Origin: Herbiconiux daphne
Lineage (GTDB): Bacteria; Actinomycetota; Actinomycetes; Actinomycetales; Microbacteriaceae
Direction of reading: 5' to 3'
DNA length: 64,000 nucleotides
Assembly (NCBI RefSeq): GCF_024979295.1
Contig: NZ_JANLCJ010000008.1
Span: 62,001 to 126,000, forward strand
Position 1 is the first letter of the stretch. Every line of letters begins with the position of its first letter. Position numbers and translations under genes: made by a program. The notes under the pieces were generated by a model that had not been told where the DNA came from, did no database searches, and saw nothing but the letters and a program-made list of their open reading frames with translations. Of the stretch, positions 17,097 to 25,872 are shown in pieces.

Positions 17097-18038
17097 ATGC
17101 TCGTTTTTCTTGGGCGCCGAATCCTCTCCGGCGCCATCCTTCTCGTGGTCATCTCGGCCCTGACGTTCACGCTGATCTTCTCGACCGGGGGAAACATCGC
17201 ACGCACGTTGCTCGGCGATTACGCCACCGACGGCCAGGTTGCACTCAAGGCACAGGAGCTCGGCCTCGACCGTCCACTCGTTGAGCAGCTCGTCAACTGG
17301 TTCACCCACGCGGTCACCGGTGACTTCGGCCGTTCCTGGTTCACCAGCGAGCCCGTTACGCAGGCCATAATGGGTCGCCTACCTGTAACGCTGTCGATCG
17401 TGTTTCTCGTGATGACCATCTCCGTGGTGCTCTCCGTTACCCTTGGCCTCCTCGCCGCCACAAAGCGCGGCTTGGTCGACCGAGCCACTCAGGGTCTTGC
17501 GATCTTCGGCGCTGCAGTCCCGGGATTCATCGTGGCAATCGTTCTCGTCACGACGCTCGCGCTGCAGGCGAGGATATTCCCCGCAACAGGCTTCGTACCC
17601 TTCGGACAAGACCCCGCTGCCTGGGCGCTGTCACTCTTTCTGCCGGTCGCCGCGCTGGTCGTCGGGACGGTCGCCGCGTCAGCGCAGCAGATTCGCAGCT
17701 CGATCATCGACGTCCTCCGCCGCGACTACGTGAGAACCCTGCGCAGCCGCGGACTAGGCGAACGGGAGATTCTGCTCAAGCACGTGCTGCGTTCCGCGTC
17801 GCCACCCGGCCTGACGGTGCTCGCCCTGCAATTCGTCGGTCTCCTCGGCGGCACGGTTATCGTCGAGCAGGTCTTCTCGCTTCCCGGCATAGGATTCCTC
17901 GCCGTGCAGTCCACGACCCGGGGGGATCTTCCAGTCGTGCTTGGCGTGGTCGTCTTCACAGTCATCATGGTCATCCTCATTAACCTCGCCATCGACGTGC
18001 TCGTCGGCTGGCTGAACCCGAAGGCACGCATCTCATGA
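17097..18038 (+). CDS. ABC transporter permease, DppB type
   Basis: A 313-residue inner-membrane permease with about six hydrophobic segments, beginning FLGRRILSGAILLVVISALTF, the classic DppB/OppB N-terminus. The cytoplasmic EAA-like loop includes YVRTLRSRGLGEREILLKHVLR. ATG at 17097 follows AGGAG. It is cotranscribed after the lipoprotein, and its stop overlaps the next start (ATGA). It forms the pore with the permease half of the next gene. Confidence 0.9.
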   Translation: MLVFLGRRILSGAILLVVISALTFTLIFSTGGNIARTLLGDYATDGQVALKAQELGLDRPLVEQLVNWFTHAVTGDFGRSWFTSEPVTQAIMGRLPVTLSIVFLVMTISVVLSVTLGLLAATKRGLVDRATQGLAIFGAAVPGFIVAIVLVTTLALQARIFPATGFVPFGQDPAAWALSLFLPVAALVVGTVAASAQQIRSSIIDVLRRDYVRTLRSRGLGEREILLKHVLRSASPPGLTVLALQFVGLLGGTVIVEQVFSLPGIGFLAVQSTTRGDLPVVLGVVVFTVIMVILINLAIDVLVGWLNPKARIS

Positions 18039-19846
18039 CCGAAGCGACGATCGCCAGCCCGGTGTCTCTTCCCGCTCCAAGGTCGCGCACGCGGATCGTT
18101 CGGCGGGTGCTCCGCGATCCGGTAGGCATCACCGCTCTCGCGATCCTCATCGTCGCGATCTCTGCCAGCTACCTCGCAGGCTTCATCACCCCGATCGACC
18201 CCAACGCTACCGACCTGTCCAGCGTGCTCGCTGGGCCCAGCGGTGCCCACCCGCTGGGCACCGATAGCGCAGGCCGGGATGTTCTTGCCCGCCTGCTCTG
18301 GGGAGGCCAGTCGACCTTCGCTGCCGCCGCCTTGGCAACAGTGGTCGCTCTAGCGGCCGGCGTACCGAGCGGCCTCATCGCCGGATACTACGGCGGCTGG
18401 TTCGACGCAGGAACTTCGTGGATCACCAACATGCTTATGTCATTACCCGCCGTCGTCGTGCTGCTCGCAGCCCGCGCCGCGTTGGGCCCAAGCGTGTGGA
18501 TTTCAATGGCGCTGTTCGGGGTGCTCCTGGGACCGAGCTTCTTCCGTCTCGTTCGCACTTCGGTCATCTCGGTCCGCGGCGAACTCTACGTCGACGCCGC
18601 TCGGGTCTCGGGCCTTTCGGACGCGCGCATCATTAGTCGGCACGTACTGTACGTGGTGCGCGCACCCATCGTGATTCAAGCGGCGATCATCGCTGGCATC
18701 GCAATCGGCATCCAGGCGGGACTTGAATTCCTCGGCCTTGGCGACTCAAGTGCGCCAACCTGGGGGATGATGCTGAATGAGGGCTTCCGTAACGTCCTTC
18801 TGAGCCCGTTGTTCTTACTCTGGCCCGCTCTGGCTATCACTCTCGTCACCGCAGCCTTCGCTGTGCTCGGCAATTCACTCCGCGACGCGCTCGAAGATGA
18901 CGAGATAACACCGAGAACCAAGGGCAGAGCGATCAAGCACATCCCGCACAGTGAAGCCGGGCTCGTCCCGACCGGTTCTGTAGCAGCGGCCGATACAGAC
19001 CACCTACTCGTCGTCCGGGACCTCAGCGTCGAGTATCCCAGGGCCGATGGCACCACAAAGCGAGTAGTCGACGGCGTCAGTTTCCACGTTGATCGAGGCG
19101 AAGTCGTCGGCATTGTCGGTGAATCCGGTTCCGGAAAAACTCAGACCGCGTTCTCGGTGCTCGGGCTACTTCCCGAAACGGCATCGATCGCTGAGGGCCA
19201 CATCGTCTTCGACGGGATCGAGCTGGTCAGTCGCACCAGCGGCGCCGTATCGCGAAGCCGGATGGACCCGCTGCGCGGCACCCGTATCGCCTACGTCCCG
19301 CAAGAGCCCATGTCCAATCTCGACCCTGCCTTCACAGTCGGGTACCAGCTCAGCCGTCCGCTGGTGAAACGACTCGGCTTGTCAAGAGCGGCCGCGAAGA
19401 AGCGCGCGCTGGAATTGCTCGCGACTGTGGGCATTCCAGACCCAGGGCGCACCTACGCGGCATATCCCCACGAGATATCAGGAGGCATGGCGCAGCGGGT
19501 TCTCATTGCAGGCGCCGTCAGCTGCGAACCCGATCTGCTCATCGCAGATGAGCCCACCACCGCCCTGGACGTAACCGTGCAAGCGGAGGTGCTCGAACTG
19601 CTCCGCACCCTTCAATCCGAGTTAAGAATGGGCGTTCTCATGGTGACGCATAACTTCGGCGTTGTCGCCGACCTGTGCGATCGAGTCGTTGTCATGCGGG
19701 ACTCGCGGATCGTAGAAAGCGGAGACGTCGTGACGATCCTCAGCCGACCTAGCGAGGACTACACACGCACTCTTCTGGCCTCAACGCTTGAAGGCAAGAC
19801 ACCGAGGACGTTGCTCCTCTCGGACTCGGCGGGAGAAACCGCATGA
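18035..19846 (+). CDS. fused ABC permease (DppC type) and ATPase (DppD type)
   Basis: A 603-residue fusion. Residues 1 to about 290 are a DppC-type permease (PLGTDSAGRDVLARLLWG, EAA-loop YVDAARVSGLSDARII). After a linker, residues 325 to 603 are an ATPase with Walker A GESGSGKTQ, signature ISGGMAQRV and Walker B LLIADEP. Such fusions are known in actinobacteria and fix the pore to ATPase ratio. The C-terminal extension after the H-loop is typical for OppD/DppD. It overlaps both neighbours by four bases. Confidence 0.92.
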   Translation: MTEATIASPVSLPAPRSRTRIVRRVLRDPVGITALAILIVAISASYLAGFITPIDPNATDLSSVLAGPSGAHPLGTDSAGRDVLARLLWGGQSTFAAAALATVVALAAGVPSGLIAGYYGGWFDAGTSWITNMLMSLPAVVVLLAARAALGPSVWISMALFGVLLGPSFFRLVRTSVISVRGELYVDAARVSGLSDARIISRHVLYVVRAPIVIQAAIIAGIAIGIQAGLEFLGLGDSSAPTWGMMLNEGFRNVLLSPLFLLWPALAITLVTAAFAVLGNSLRDALEDDEITPRTKGRAIKHIPHSEAGLVPTGSVAAADTDHLLVVRDLSVEYPRADGTTKRVVDGVSFHVDRGEVVGIVGESGSGKTQTAFSVLGLLPETASIAEGHIVFDGIELVSRTSGAVSRSRMDPLRGTRIAYVPQEPMSNLDPAFTVGYQLSRPLVKRLGLSRAAAKKRALELLATVGIPDPGRTYAAYPHEISGGMAQRVLIAGAVSCEPDLLIADEPTTALDVTVQAEVLELLRTLQSELRMGVLMVTHNFGVVADLCDRVVVMRDSRIVESGDVVTILSRPSEDYTRTLLASTLEGKTPRTLLLSDSAGETA

Positions 19847-20703
19847 CCACATCAAATGGGCCACTCGCAAACCCGGAGAGCCCCCTTCTCGAGGTCAGCG
19901 GCTTAACTGTCGATTACCCGAGGAAGGGCTTCGGCAAGGAGGTCTTCCATGCCGTACAGGATGCCAATCTCTGGATCGGCCATGGTGAGACGCTCGGCCT
20001 CGTCGGCGAATCCGGCTCTGGCAAGACCACGATCGGTCGGGCCATCCTCGGCCTCGCGCCGGTGAGTCGGGGAAGCATCCGTTTTGACGGGCAGGACATC
20101 TCGCATGCCAGCCGACGGAAACGCCAGCAGCTCAGCAGCGACCTGCAGGTCGTCTTTCAAGACCCCTATACGTCATTGAACCCTTCGATGACGGTGGGTG
20201 ACATCCTCGCCGAGCCGATTGGAATTGCCGGCGGTAGTCGCAACGCTGCACGCAGCCGGGTTGCCGGGTTGCTGGAACAGGTCGGGCTACCCCGCGACGC
20301 GATTGACCGACTTCCGCGCGAGTTCAGCGGCGGACAGCGCCAGCGCGTGGCGATCGCCCGAGCCCTTGCACTGCGCCCAAAGCTCATCGTCTGCGATGAG
20401 CCGGTGAGCGCGCTCGATCTCTCCACTCAAGCTCGCATCCTCGACCTTCTGCTCACCATTCAACTCGACACGGGAGTCTCCTACCTTTTCGTCTCGCACG
20501 ACCTCGACGTCGTCCGCCACATCAGTCACCGGGTTGCAGTCATCTATCGCGGCGAATTGGTCGAACAAGGAGAAGCCGAGCAGGTGACCCAAGATCCAAA
20601 ACACCCGTACACGCAGAGGCTTCTCTTAGCGTCGCCCGTATCCGACCCGGTGCGGCAGGCAGAGCGCCGCAACGCCCGCAAGGCCCATGCGTCGAAGAGC
20701 TGA
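19843..20703 (+). CDS. ABC transporter ATP-binding protein, DppF type
   Basis: The second ATPase of the importer, 286 residues. Walker A is GESGSGKTT, the Q-loop VVFQDPYTSLNPSMTV, the signature FSGGQRQRVAIARAL and Walker B LIVCDEPVSALD. DppF-type proteins pair with the DppD-type domain fused in the preceding gene. It starts on an ATG that overlaps that gene's stop. It ends the operon, and a hairpin follows at 20768. Confidence 0.92.
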   Translation: MTTSNGPLANPESPLLEVSGLTVDYPRKGFGKEVFHAVQDANLWIGHGETLGLVGESGSGKTTIGRAILGLAPVSRGSIRFDGQDISHASRRKRQQLSSDLQVVFQDPYTSLNPSMTVGDILAEPIGIAGGSRNAARSRVAGLLEQVGLPRDAIDRLPREFSGGQRQRVAIARALALRPKLIVCDEPVSALDLSTQARILDLLLTIQLDTGVSYLFVSHDLDVVRHISHRVAVIYRGELVEQGEAEQVTQDPKHPYTQRLLLASPVSDPVRQAERRNARKAHASKS

Positions 20704-20767
20704 CGTGGGTATCCCCGCTGGAATAATGGTGCAGGACAATCACTCAGCCGCCGATCTCACCCTGAGG

Positions 20768-20784
20768 ACGCCACAATGTGGCGT
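20768..20784 (+). terminator. hairpin after the Dpp-type operon
   Basis: ACGCCAC, AAT and GTGGCGT form a perfect seven-base-pair stem with a three-base loop 65 bases after the last transporter gene. A weakly T-rich run (GCGTTTGATTT) follows. This is a plausible intrinsic terminator, though the U-tract is poor. Confidence 0.5.
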
Positions 20785-20817
20785 GCGTTTGATTTCTAGA
20801 CAGTGGGAGGTCACTAC

Positions 20818-21150
20818 ATGACTGAAGAACGCCTCACGAGTCAGGCGCGAGTAGAGACGGCTCGCCCCGATCGGTATGGTCGCCAGTTGGTCAAGCATCT
20901 CAGTAGGCGCGAGGGTGGCGAGTGGGACAATGACATCCACGCAGGATGGGTGGTTATCGCCGGAGTGCGAGCTTCAGTCGTTGCAGAAGACACTGATCTG
21001 CTGCTCACACTGGAAGGTTCTTCTGAGGCGATCGGGCATCTCGAACTCGTCGTTGGCAGTCATCTCGCCCGCTTCGGTAGCCGAGATGGTCTCGTCGTGC
21101 AATGGAATCGCTCGAATGGAACGCCCGGCACTCGACAAACGGGCGACTGA
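20818..21150 (+). CDS. DUF2218 domain protein
   Basis: A small soluble protein of 110 residues matching DUF2218: ARVETARPDRYGRQLVKHLSRR near the N-terminus and LELVVGSHLARFGSRDGLVVQW near the C-terminus. The biochemical function of the family is not known; members are often found near transporters and iron-related genes. ATG at 20818 has GGGAGG about nine bases upstream. It stands alone between the importer and the convergent NTF2-like gene. Confidence 0.8.
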   Translation: MTEERLTSQARVETARPDRYGRQLVKHLSRREGGEWDNDIHAGWVVIAGVRASVVAEDTDLLLTLEGSSEAIGHLELVVGSHLARFGSRDGLVVQWNRSNGTPGTRQTGD

Positions 21151-21368
21151 CGCGACGGCCGTCTGATAGCGCAAGGATTGGCGCTGAACCGGAGCCCCAG
21201 TTTGTGCGACGCCATGCTGAGCGCTCTGGTCAACTTGAGCTCGCTCGGCACATGCACTCCACCACCCTGCTGCTTGCTCAGCGACCCGAAATCGCACTCA
21301 ATCTCGAGGCACTCGGATCGCCGCGCATTCTCGGTACTCATACCGGCGCTATGACTGTCGCTCTGACC

Positions 21369-21737
21369 TTAGCGGAGGCTTGTGGATTGCCAGTTGACCG
21401 CCTGGTAGGAGTCACCCGCTGGGGCCCAGACGATGGTGAAGCGGTTCTCGAGTTCTTTGCGGGCCCCGCGGCTCACCAGTGTCATCGAAGCCATGCCGGT
21501 CACGAGGGCCACGCCCTCGAAGAAGCGGACCGTTTCGTCCTCCACGGTGATTCGTTCGTACACTGTTGCGCCCTCGCCGATGGCCTTGAGCACGGTCCCC
21601 TTGTCGTCGAGCTTTCCCGTGGCATGTATCCAGACGAGTTCGTCGCCGAGCAACTGGGACAACGATTCGACGTCTGCGCTGATCATCGCCTCTCGACGCT
21701 TGAGATCGAGCTCGAGGATGGTCTGCTTGTCATTCAT
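21369..21737 (-). CDS. NTF2-like (SnoaL/DUF4440) family protein
   Basis: A 122-residue protein with the cone-shaped NTF2 fold pattern: ILELDLKRREAMISADVESL, LGDELVWIHATGKLDDKG and RFTIVWAPAGDSYQAVNWQS. Such proteins act as small cyclases, isomerases or hydratases, or as accessory subunits of aromatic oxygenases. Its ATG at 21737 overlaps the stop of the flavin hydroxylase gene (ATGA), so the two are translationally coupled and probably act on the same compound. The exact reaction is unknown. Confidence 0.8.
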   Translation of the reverse strand: MNDKQTILELDLKRREAMISADVESLSQLLGDELVWIHATGKLDDKGTVLKAIGEGATVYERITVEDETVRFFEGVALVTGMASMTLVSRGARKELENRFTIVWAPAGDSYQAVNWQSTSLR

Positions 21738-23401
21738 GGCGACTCCAGGTGAGGTGAGGTGAGGGTTCGGTGTGGGAAGGACGATGGAGTGCACCGAGCG
21801 CTGTCAGACGTGCGCGCTCGGCGGAGGGATTGCACTAGGCCGTTGATCAGCGCGCGGCCTTCGTTTGCGTTTGAGGCGGTTCCGTAGACGTAGTGGTCGG
21901 GGCGCACGACGACGAGGGCCTGACCCAGCTCGCCAAACCAGGCGGTGAGCAAATCGTCCTGCTCCGTGACTGCGTTCTTGTCGTCATCCGCACCGCCTGT
22001 CGCACCGAGCACCCGAACCACGCGAGCGTCGAGTGCGTCGGCCGAGAGCTGCAAGTCAAGCATCTCAGCCGTGCTGATCGTGGCGTCGACCAGCACTCGG
22101 AAGCCCCCGCCTGTGTAGTCGTCGAGCCGCTCCCACCGGTCGTCTCGACGCACCAGCGGCTGCGGGAAACGGGTTCCTGCAGCCGGCGACGAGGCGATGA
22201 GACCACCCGAAAGGTTGGGTAGGAGGGATGTTCTGATCGTGACGGGCACCGCGGCACCCGAGGAGCCGACCAACGTTCGGTCGCGCTGCCTCGCGGCGTC
22301 CTCGTCGCGCTCGCAGATGATGCGTCCGAGCTCGATCGTGCGTTCCGTAGTTGAAACGACGTGGGGTCGCCGCTCTTCCTGGTAGCTGTCGAGCAATGAG
22401 TCAGCGGCGCTTCTTTGGCGCAAGATTTCCACCAGCTTCCACGACAAATTGCGCGCATCGCGCACCCCTTGGGCCAGACCCTGGGCCATGAAGGGCGGCG
22501 TCATGTGCGCGGCGTCTCCGGCGAGGAGAATCCGCTTCTGCCGCCAGTCGTCAGCGATCAGCGCGTGAAACTCGTATGACGCCGATCGCCAGATCCTGGC
22601 CTCCCCTGGCTGGATCCAGCGCGCGAGATAAGGCCAGACCTCATCGTCCGAGACAGGGCCGGGCGCGAGCTCGCCTGGCTCGAGAGAGATCTCCCAGCGC
22701 CGATGGCGATCGGGCAGCACCACGTACGTCGATGGCCGCTTCGGGTTGCAATACTGAATGTTCGACGACGGCAGCTTCGCGAGAGCGGGCTCATCGATGA
22801 CGGCGTCGACCACCAAGAAGCCTTCATGGAAGCCCAGATCGGTCATCGAGATCCCGAGCCCCTGGCGGATACGGCTGGCACCACCGTCGCACGCCACTAG
22901 GTAGCGCCCGCGGTACCGTAGCGGCGCCGCGCCGTCGTCAGTGTGCACATCCGCCCAGACCGACTGATCGTCCTGCCCCACCGAGTCGACCGTCGCGCCG
23001 AGACGGACTCGCACCGAAGGCAGCTGTGCAACCCGAGCGCGGAGCACTTCCTCGAACACCGGCTGGTTGAACGCGAACATCGACGGCCAGCCGAACTGAT
23101 GGGGCGGCGGTGGGGAGTCGAGTCGCTTGATGATCTGGCCGTCCACGCCGTGATACTCGGTGGGGGCGTACGGAATGACATGGGGCTGCAGCTGTTCGGC
23201 GATCCCCAGCTCCTGCGCCACCCGCATCACCTCGCTATCCAGTCCGATTGCCCGGGGGAGTGGGAAGAGGCCGGGCAGGCGGTCAGCGACGACGACATCA
23301 ATGCCCGCCTGACCGAGCAGTGCCGCGAGAACGATCCCAGTCGGCCCCATCCCTACTATGAGGACGTCGGTATCGACGACGTTCTGTTCTTCATCGAACA
23401 T
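21734..23401 (-). CDS. FAD-dependent aromatic hydroxylase, MhpA/PheA-like
   Basis: A group A flavoprotein monooxygenase of 555 residues. VLIVGMGPTGIVLAALLGQAG binds FAD, LVACDGGASRIRQGLGI is the DG motif, and ILLAGDAAHMTPPFMAQGLAQGVRDA is the GD motif. A thioredoxin-like C-terminal domain (about residues 420 to 540) places it with MhpA, the 3-(3-hydroxyphenyl)propionate hydroxylase group. It lies in a leftward operon after iclR, FAH hydrolase and DUF1185 genes. Substrate unknown. Confidence 0.88.
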   Translation of the reverse strand: MFDEEQNVVDTDVLIVGMGPTGIVLAALLGQAGIDVVVADRLPGLFPLPRAIGLDSEVMRVAQELGIAEQLQPHVIPYAPTEYHGVDGQIIKRLDSPPPPHQFGWPSMFAFNQPVFEEVLRARVAQLPSVRVRLGATVDSVGQDDQSVWADVHTDDGAAPLRYRGRYLVACDGGASRIRQGLGISMTDLGFHEGFLVVDAVIDEPALAKLPSSNIQYCNPKRPSTYVVLPDRHRRWEISLEPGELAPGPVSDDEVWPYLARWIQPGEARIWRSASYEFHALIADDWRQKRILLAGDAAHMTPPFMAQGLAQGVRDARNLSWKLVEILRQRSAADSLLDSYQEERRPHVVSTTERTIELGRIICERDEDAARQRDRTLVGSSGAAVPVTIRTSLLPNLSGGLIASSPAAGTRFPQPLVRRDDRWERLDDYTGGGFRVLVDATISTAEMLDLQLSADALDARVVRVLGATGGADDDKNAVTEQDDLLTAWFGELGQALVVVRPDHYVYGTASNANEGRALINGLVQSLRRARTSDSARCTPSSFPHRTLTSPHLESP

Positions 23402-23437
23402 GGTTCACGTATCTTCCTGCGCACGACGTCGTGCGGC

Positions 23438-24040
23438 TTATCGCAACCCGTCCAGGCCGGTCGCTGCTTCCTTCGTGAGCCCGCCCAGGCGAGCGTGCAC
23501 ACGACCGCCGTCGGCCATCACCAGGCCGAAGAGAATCTCGTTCGGTCGCGGGGCATCCTGCAGACCGACCTCCATGCCCGAATAGTGGCTGCGGACGTAC
23601 GAAGCGTGGATGTAATGCAGCGGCACCATTAGGCGATACCCGGTCGACGCAACCGCCTTCGACGCGGGCACCATGGCTTTGGGCTCTCCGAGCGCTTCGC
23701 GCATGGCCCACCCTCCGGCTTCGTGCCAGACGGCACCGTGCTCGATCTCGCCGTTCACTCCGACAATGCCGACCTTGCCGTAGGCCTCGACGTCGGCCAC
23801 CCCGCCCAGGGCATCCACCAGTTCCTTCGCGAGCACAGTGCCCAGAGCACGGAGCTGGCTCATGAACTCACCGAGGTCCTCCACGTAGATTCCCGCGTAG
23901 GGGTTCTCGATCACTGCAAGCGCTGCTGCCGTGCGAACGGGCCGCGCAGGTGCCGGGCCGAACTCGTGAAAGGTTGTCTCGACAGTCAGAGCGCGTTTGC
24001 GCACGGTGATCAGATCACCGAACGCGATCGGCGCGCTCAC
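23438..24040 (-). CDS. DUF1185 (amino acid synthesis family) protein
   Basis: A 200-residue protein matching the PF06684/DUF1185 pattern: VRTAAALAVIENPYAGIYVEDL, AYGKVGIVGVNGEIEHGAVWHE, VPLHYIHASYVRSHYSGMEV and DAPRPNEILFGLVMADGGRVHARLGGL (segments quoted separately). The family name is historical and its reaction is not established; members are frequent in catabolic clusters for nitrogenous or aromatic compounds. The GTG start overlaps the FAH hydrolase stop (GTGA). Confidence 0.8.
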   Translation of the reverse strand: MSAPIAFGDLITVRKRALTVETTFHEFGPAPARPVRTAAALAVIENPYAGIYVEDLGEFMSQLRALGTVLAKELVDALGGVADVEAYGKVGIVGVNGEIEHGAVWHEAGGWAMREALGEPKAMVPASKAVASTGYRLMVPLHYIHASYVRSHYSGMEVGLQDAPRPNEILFGLVMADGGRVHARLGGLTKEAATGLDGLR

Positions 24041-24894
24041 GCCTGGTCTTTCACGGGGTTGCTCAGGGTGCCGATCGCCTCGATCTCGACCTCGACGACA
24101 TCGCCGTCTTTAAGATAGCGCGGAGGCTTCCGGCTGAAGCCGACGCCGGCGGGCGTGCCGGTGGCTATGACGTCTCCGGGGGAGAGGGTGAAGATCGTCG
24201 ATGCGTAGTTGATCAGCTGAGGCACGGAGAAGATCATCATGCTGGTGTCGCCGGACTGGACCGTCTCACCGTTGACGCGGGTCTGCACGGTCAGGGCCCG
24301 TCCCGGCTCGATTTCGTCGGCCGTCACCATCCACGGTCCGAAGGCACCGGTCGACTCGAAGTTCTTTCCCGCCGCGATCTGCTGGGCGTGGAACTGGAAC
24401 TCGCGCACCGAGGCGTCGTTGTAGCAGCTGTAGCCGGCCACGTGGTCCCACGCGTCCTCGACGGCGATGTCGCGCCCGCCCTGACCGATGATGACCGCTA
24501 GTTCACCCTCCCAATCCAGGCTTTCGGATGCGCGCGGGCGGATGATCGGGGCGTTGTGGGCGACCTGGGACCGCCACACCCGCAAGAAGATCGGCGGGAA
24601 CTCGGACAGTTCGCGCTTCAGTCCGGAGGCGATTGCCTCCTGGTGGTGGTCCATGTAGTTGCGGACGCTACAGACGATCTTCTCTGGTTCGGGGATGACA
24701 GGGAGGAGTTCGACCTTGCTGAAGGGCACGGTCTGCCCCTGCTTGACGAGTTCATCCCGCTGGGCGAATTCGGGGCTTCCGACGAACGAGGCCAGCGAAG
24801 GATGTCCGCTCACCTCGCTCAGGCTGACGACGGTGTCGCCTTCAATGGCGCCGAACGAGTCTCGGCCATTCTGTCGGTAGGACACGATTTTCAT
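24037..24894 (-). CDS. fumarylacetoacetate hydrolase family protein
   Basis: A 285-residue FAH-fold enzyme; family members hydrolyse C-C bonds of acylpyruvates, hydrate oxo-dienoates or decarboxylate them, all typical of ring-cleavage products. SLDWEGELAVIIG supplies the acidic metal ligand and GYSCYNDASVREFQ, FGPWMVTADE, LSPGDVIATGTPAGVGFSR complete the signature. ATG at 24894 has GAGGAG five bases upstream. It is the first enzyme gene after iclR and is preceded by TGCATA motifs. Confidence 0.88.
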   Translation of the reverse strand: MKIVSYRQNGRDSFGAIEGDTVVSLSEVSGHPSLASFVGSPEFAQRDELVKQGQTVPFSKVELLPVIPEPEKIVCSVRNYMDHHQEAIASGLKRELSEFPPIFLRVWRSQVAHNAPIIRPRASESLDWEGELAVIIGQGGRDIAVEDAWDHVAGYSCYNDASVREFQFHAQQIAAGKNFESTGAFGPWMVTADEIEPGRALTVQTRVNGETVQSGDTSMMIFSVPQLINYASTIFTLSPGDVIATGTPAGVGFSRKPPRYLKDGDVVEVEIEAIGTLSNPVKDQA

Positions 24895-24961
24895 GTTGCT
24901 CCTCATCGATGCGTCGATCCGGTTGCGCGGACGAGTACGTGGCCATCACGGTAGCATCGCT

Positions 24962-24995
24962 TCGTGCATAAAGCATAGAGTCTGCATAATCTAAG
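24962..24995. promoter_or_regulatory. TGCATA-motif cluster upstream of the FAH operon
   Basis: CGTGCATAAAGCATAG and TCTGCATAATCTAAG lie back to back between iclR and the FAH gene. The second contains TGCATAATCTAAG, which differs by one base from a motif at 32437-32449. Similar TGTGCATA sequences precede gntR and the cupin gene. A GntR operator is the simplest reading. Confidence 0.45.
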
Positions 24996-25002
24996 GGCCG
25001 AC

Positions 25003-25764
25003 TCAGCTGACCAGCCGTGCCGAGATCTCCGAGGCGGCCAGGCGGATGCTGGCACCTATGCCCTCCGCCGGTGGGGTGGCGCTGAGACCGATCAAGCCGA
25101 CGGACGCGACGGTGCGGCCGTTGGATGTGATCGGAGCCGCGACGCCGAAGCGACCCACCCGCCACTCGCCGAGGCTCACTACGAACCCTCGCTCGGTGGC
25201 CTGCTGCAACTGTTCCCAGAGCGGATCCCGATCGGTCAGCGTCGAGGCTGTGACCGAGCTCAGGTCCTGAGCGCCGAGTATCCGCTCGACCTCGGTGCGG
25301 GGCCGGCCCATGAGCAGGGCCTTCCCGATGGCGGACGCGTGAACGGGCAGCTGGCGCCCTACCTCCTTGGGCACGCCGTGCTGCGAGGTGAAGATCTCGT
25401 CGACGATCATGGCCTCGTTGCCCGCCAGGATTGCCAGATTGCTCACCAACCCCGTCTCGGCGGCGATCCCGTGGAGCACCGGTGCGGCCGCAGTGCGCAG
25501 GAAGCGAAGCCAGGGGTTAGAGCCACCGAACGCCAGGATCCGCACGCCGATTGTGAATCCGTTCTCCGAGGCGGTCAGCGCGCCGAGCCGCGTCAGATTC
25601 CAGCAGAGGCGGTGGACGGAACTCTTCGGGATGCCGGTGTCCCGGGTGATCTCGCTGATCGATGTCACCGACCCATTCTTCGCGCAGGACTCGAGGACCA
25701 GCAGGGCGCGCTCCACCGACGACGGCCCGCCCTGATCTTGATTACGCCGTCCCGCGTCGGCCAC
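25003..25764 (-). CDS. IclR-family transcriptional regulator
   Basis: A 253-residue regulator. The winged helix at residues 15 to 75 contains SVERALLVLESCAKNG and ITRDTGIPKSSVHRLCWNL. The effector domain has LPVHASAIGKALLMG and RGFVVSLGEWRVGRFGVAAPI. GTG at 25764 has AGGAGG four bases upstream; the much longer open frame is antisense to the VOC gene. IclR proteins commonly control aromatic catabolism. A palindrome at 25785 just upstream is a likely autoregulatory site. Confidence 0.9.
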   Translation of the reverse strand: MADAGRRNQDQGGPSSVERALLVLESCAKNGSVTSISEITRDTGIPKSSVHRLCWNLTRLGALTASENGFTIGVRILAFGGSNPWLRFLRTAAAPVLHGIAAETGLVSNLAILAGNEAMIVDEIFTSQHGVPKEVGRQLPVHASAIGKALLMGRPRTEVERILGAQDLSSVTASTLTDRDPLWEQLQQATERGFVVSLGEWRVGRFGVAAPITSNGRTVASVGLIGLSATPPAEGIGASIRLAASEISARLVS

Positions 25765-25784
25765 GATGCCTCCTATTGGATCCG

Positions 25785-25799
25785 TCCCGCTGAGCGGGA
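25785..25799. promoter_or_regulatory. inverted repeat in the iclR/VOC divergent region, putative IclR operator
   Basis: TCCCGC-TGA-GCGGGA is a perfect six-base inverted repeat between the divergent iclR and VOC genes. The 15-mer differs at a single base from 30817-30831. Its layout resembles the TTCCGCNNNGCGGAA type of IclR sites. Confidence 0.5.
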
Positions 25800-25872
25800 T
25801 ATGGCAATTGTACCGGCGGCACCCAGCTGCTTGAGTAGCGTCTATTCGCAATGGAGCATGGAGGTAGACAGC

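Noticed and set aside
21151..21368. Possible gene between DUF2218 and the NTF2-like gene
   Set aside because: Frames on both strands lack recognisable motifs and plausible ribosome sites; the interval is probably the convergent 3' region.
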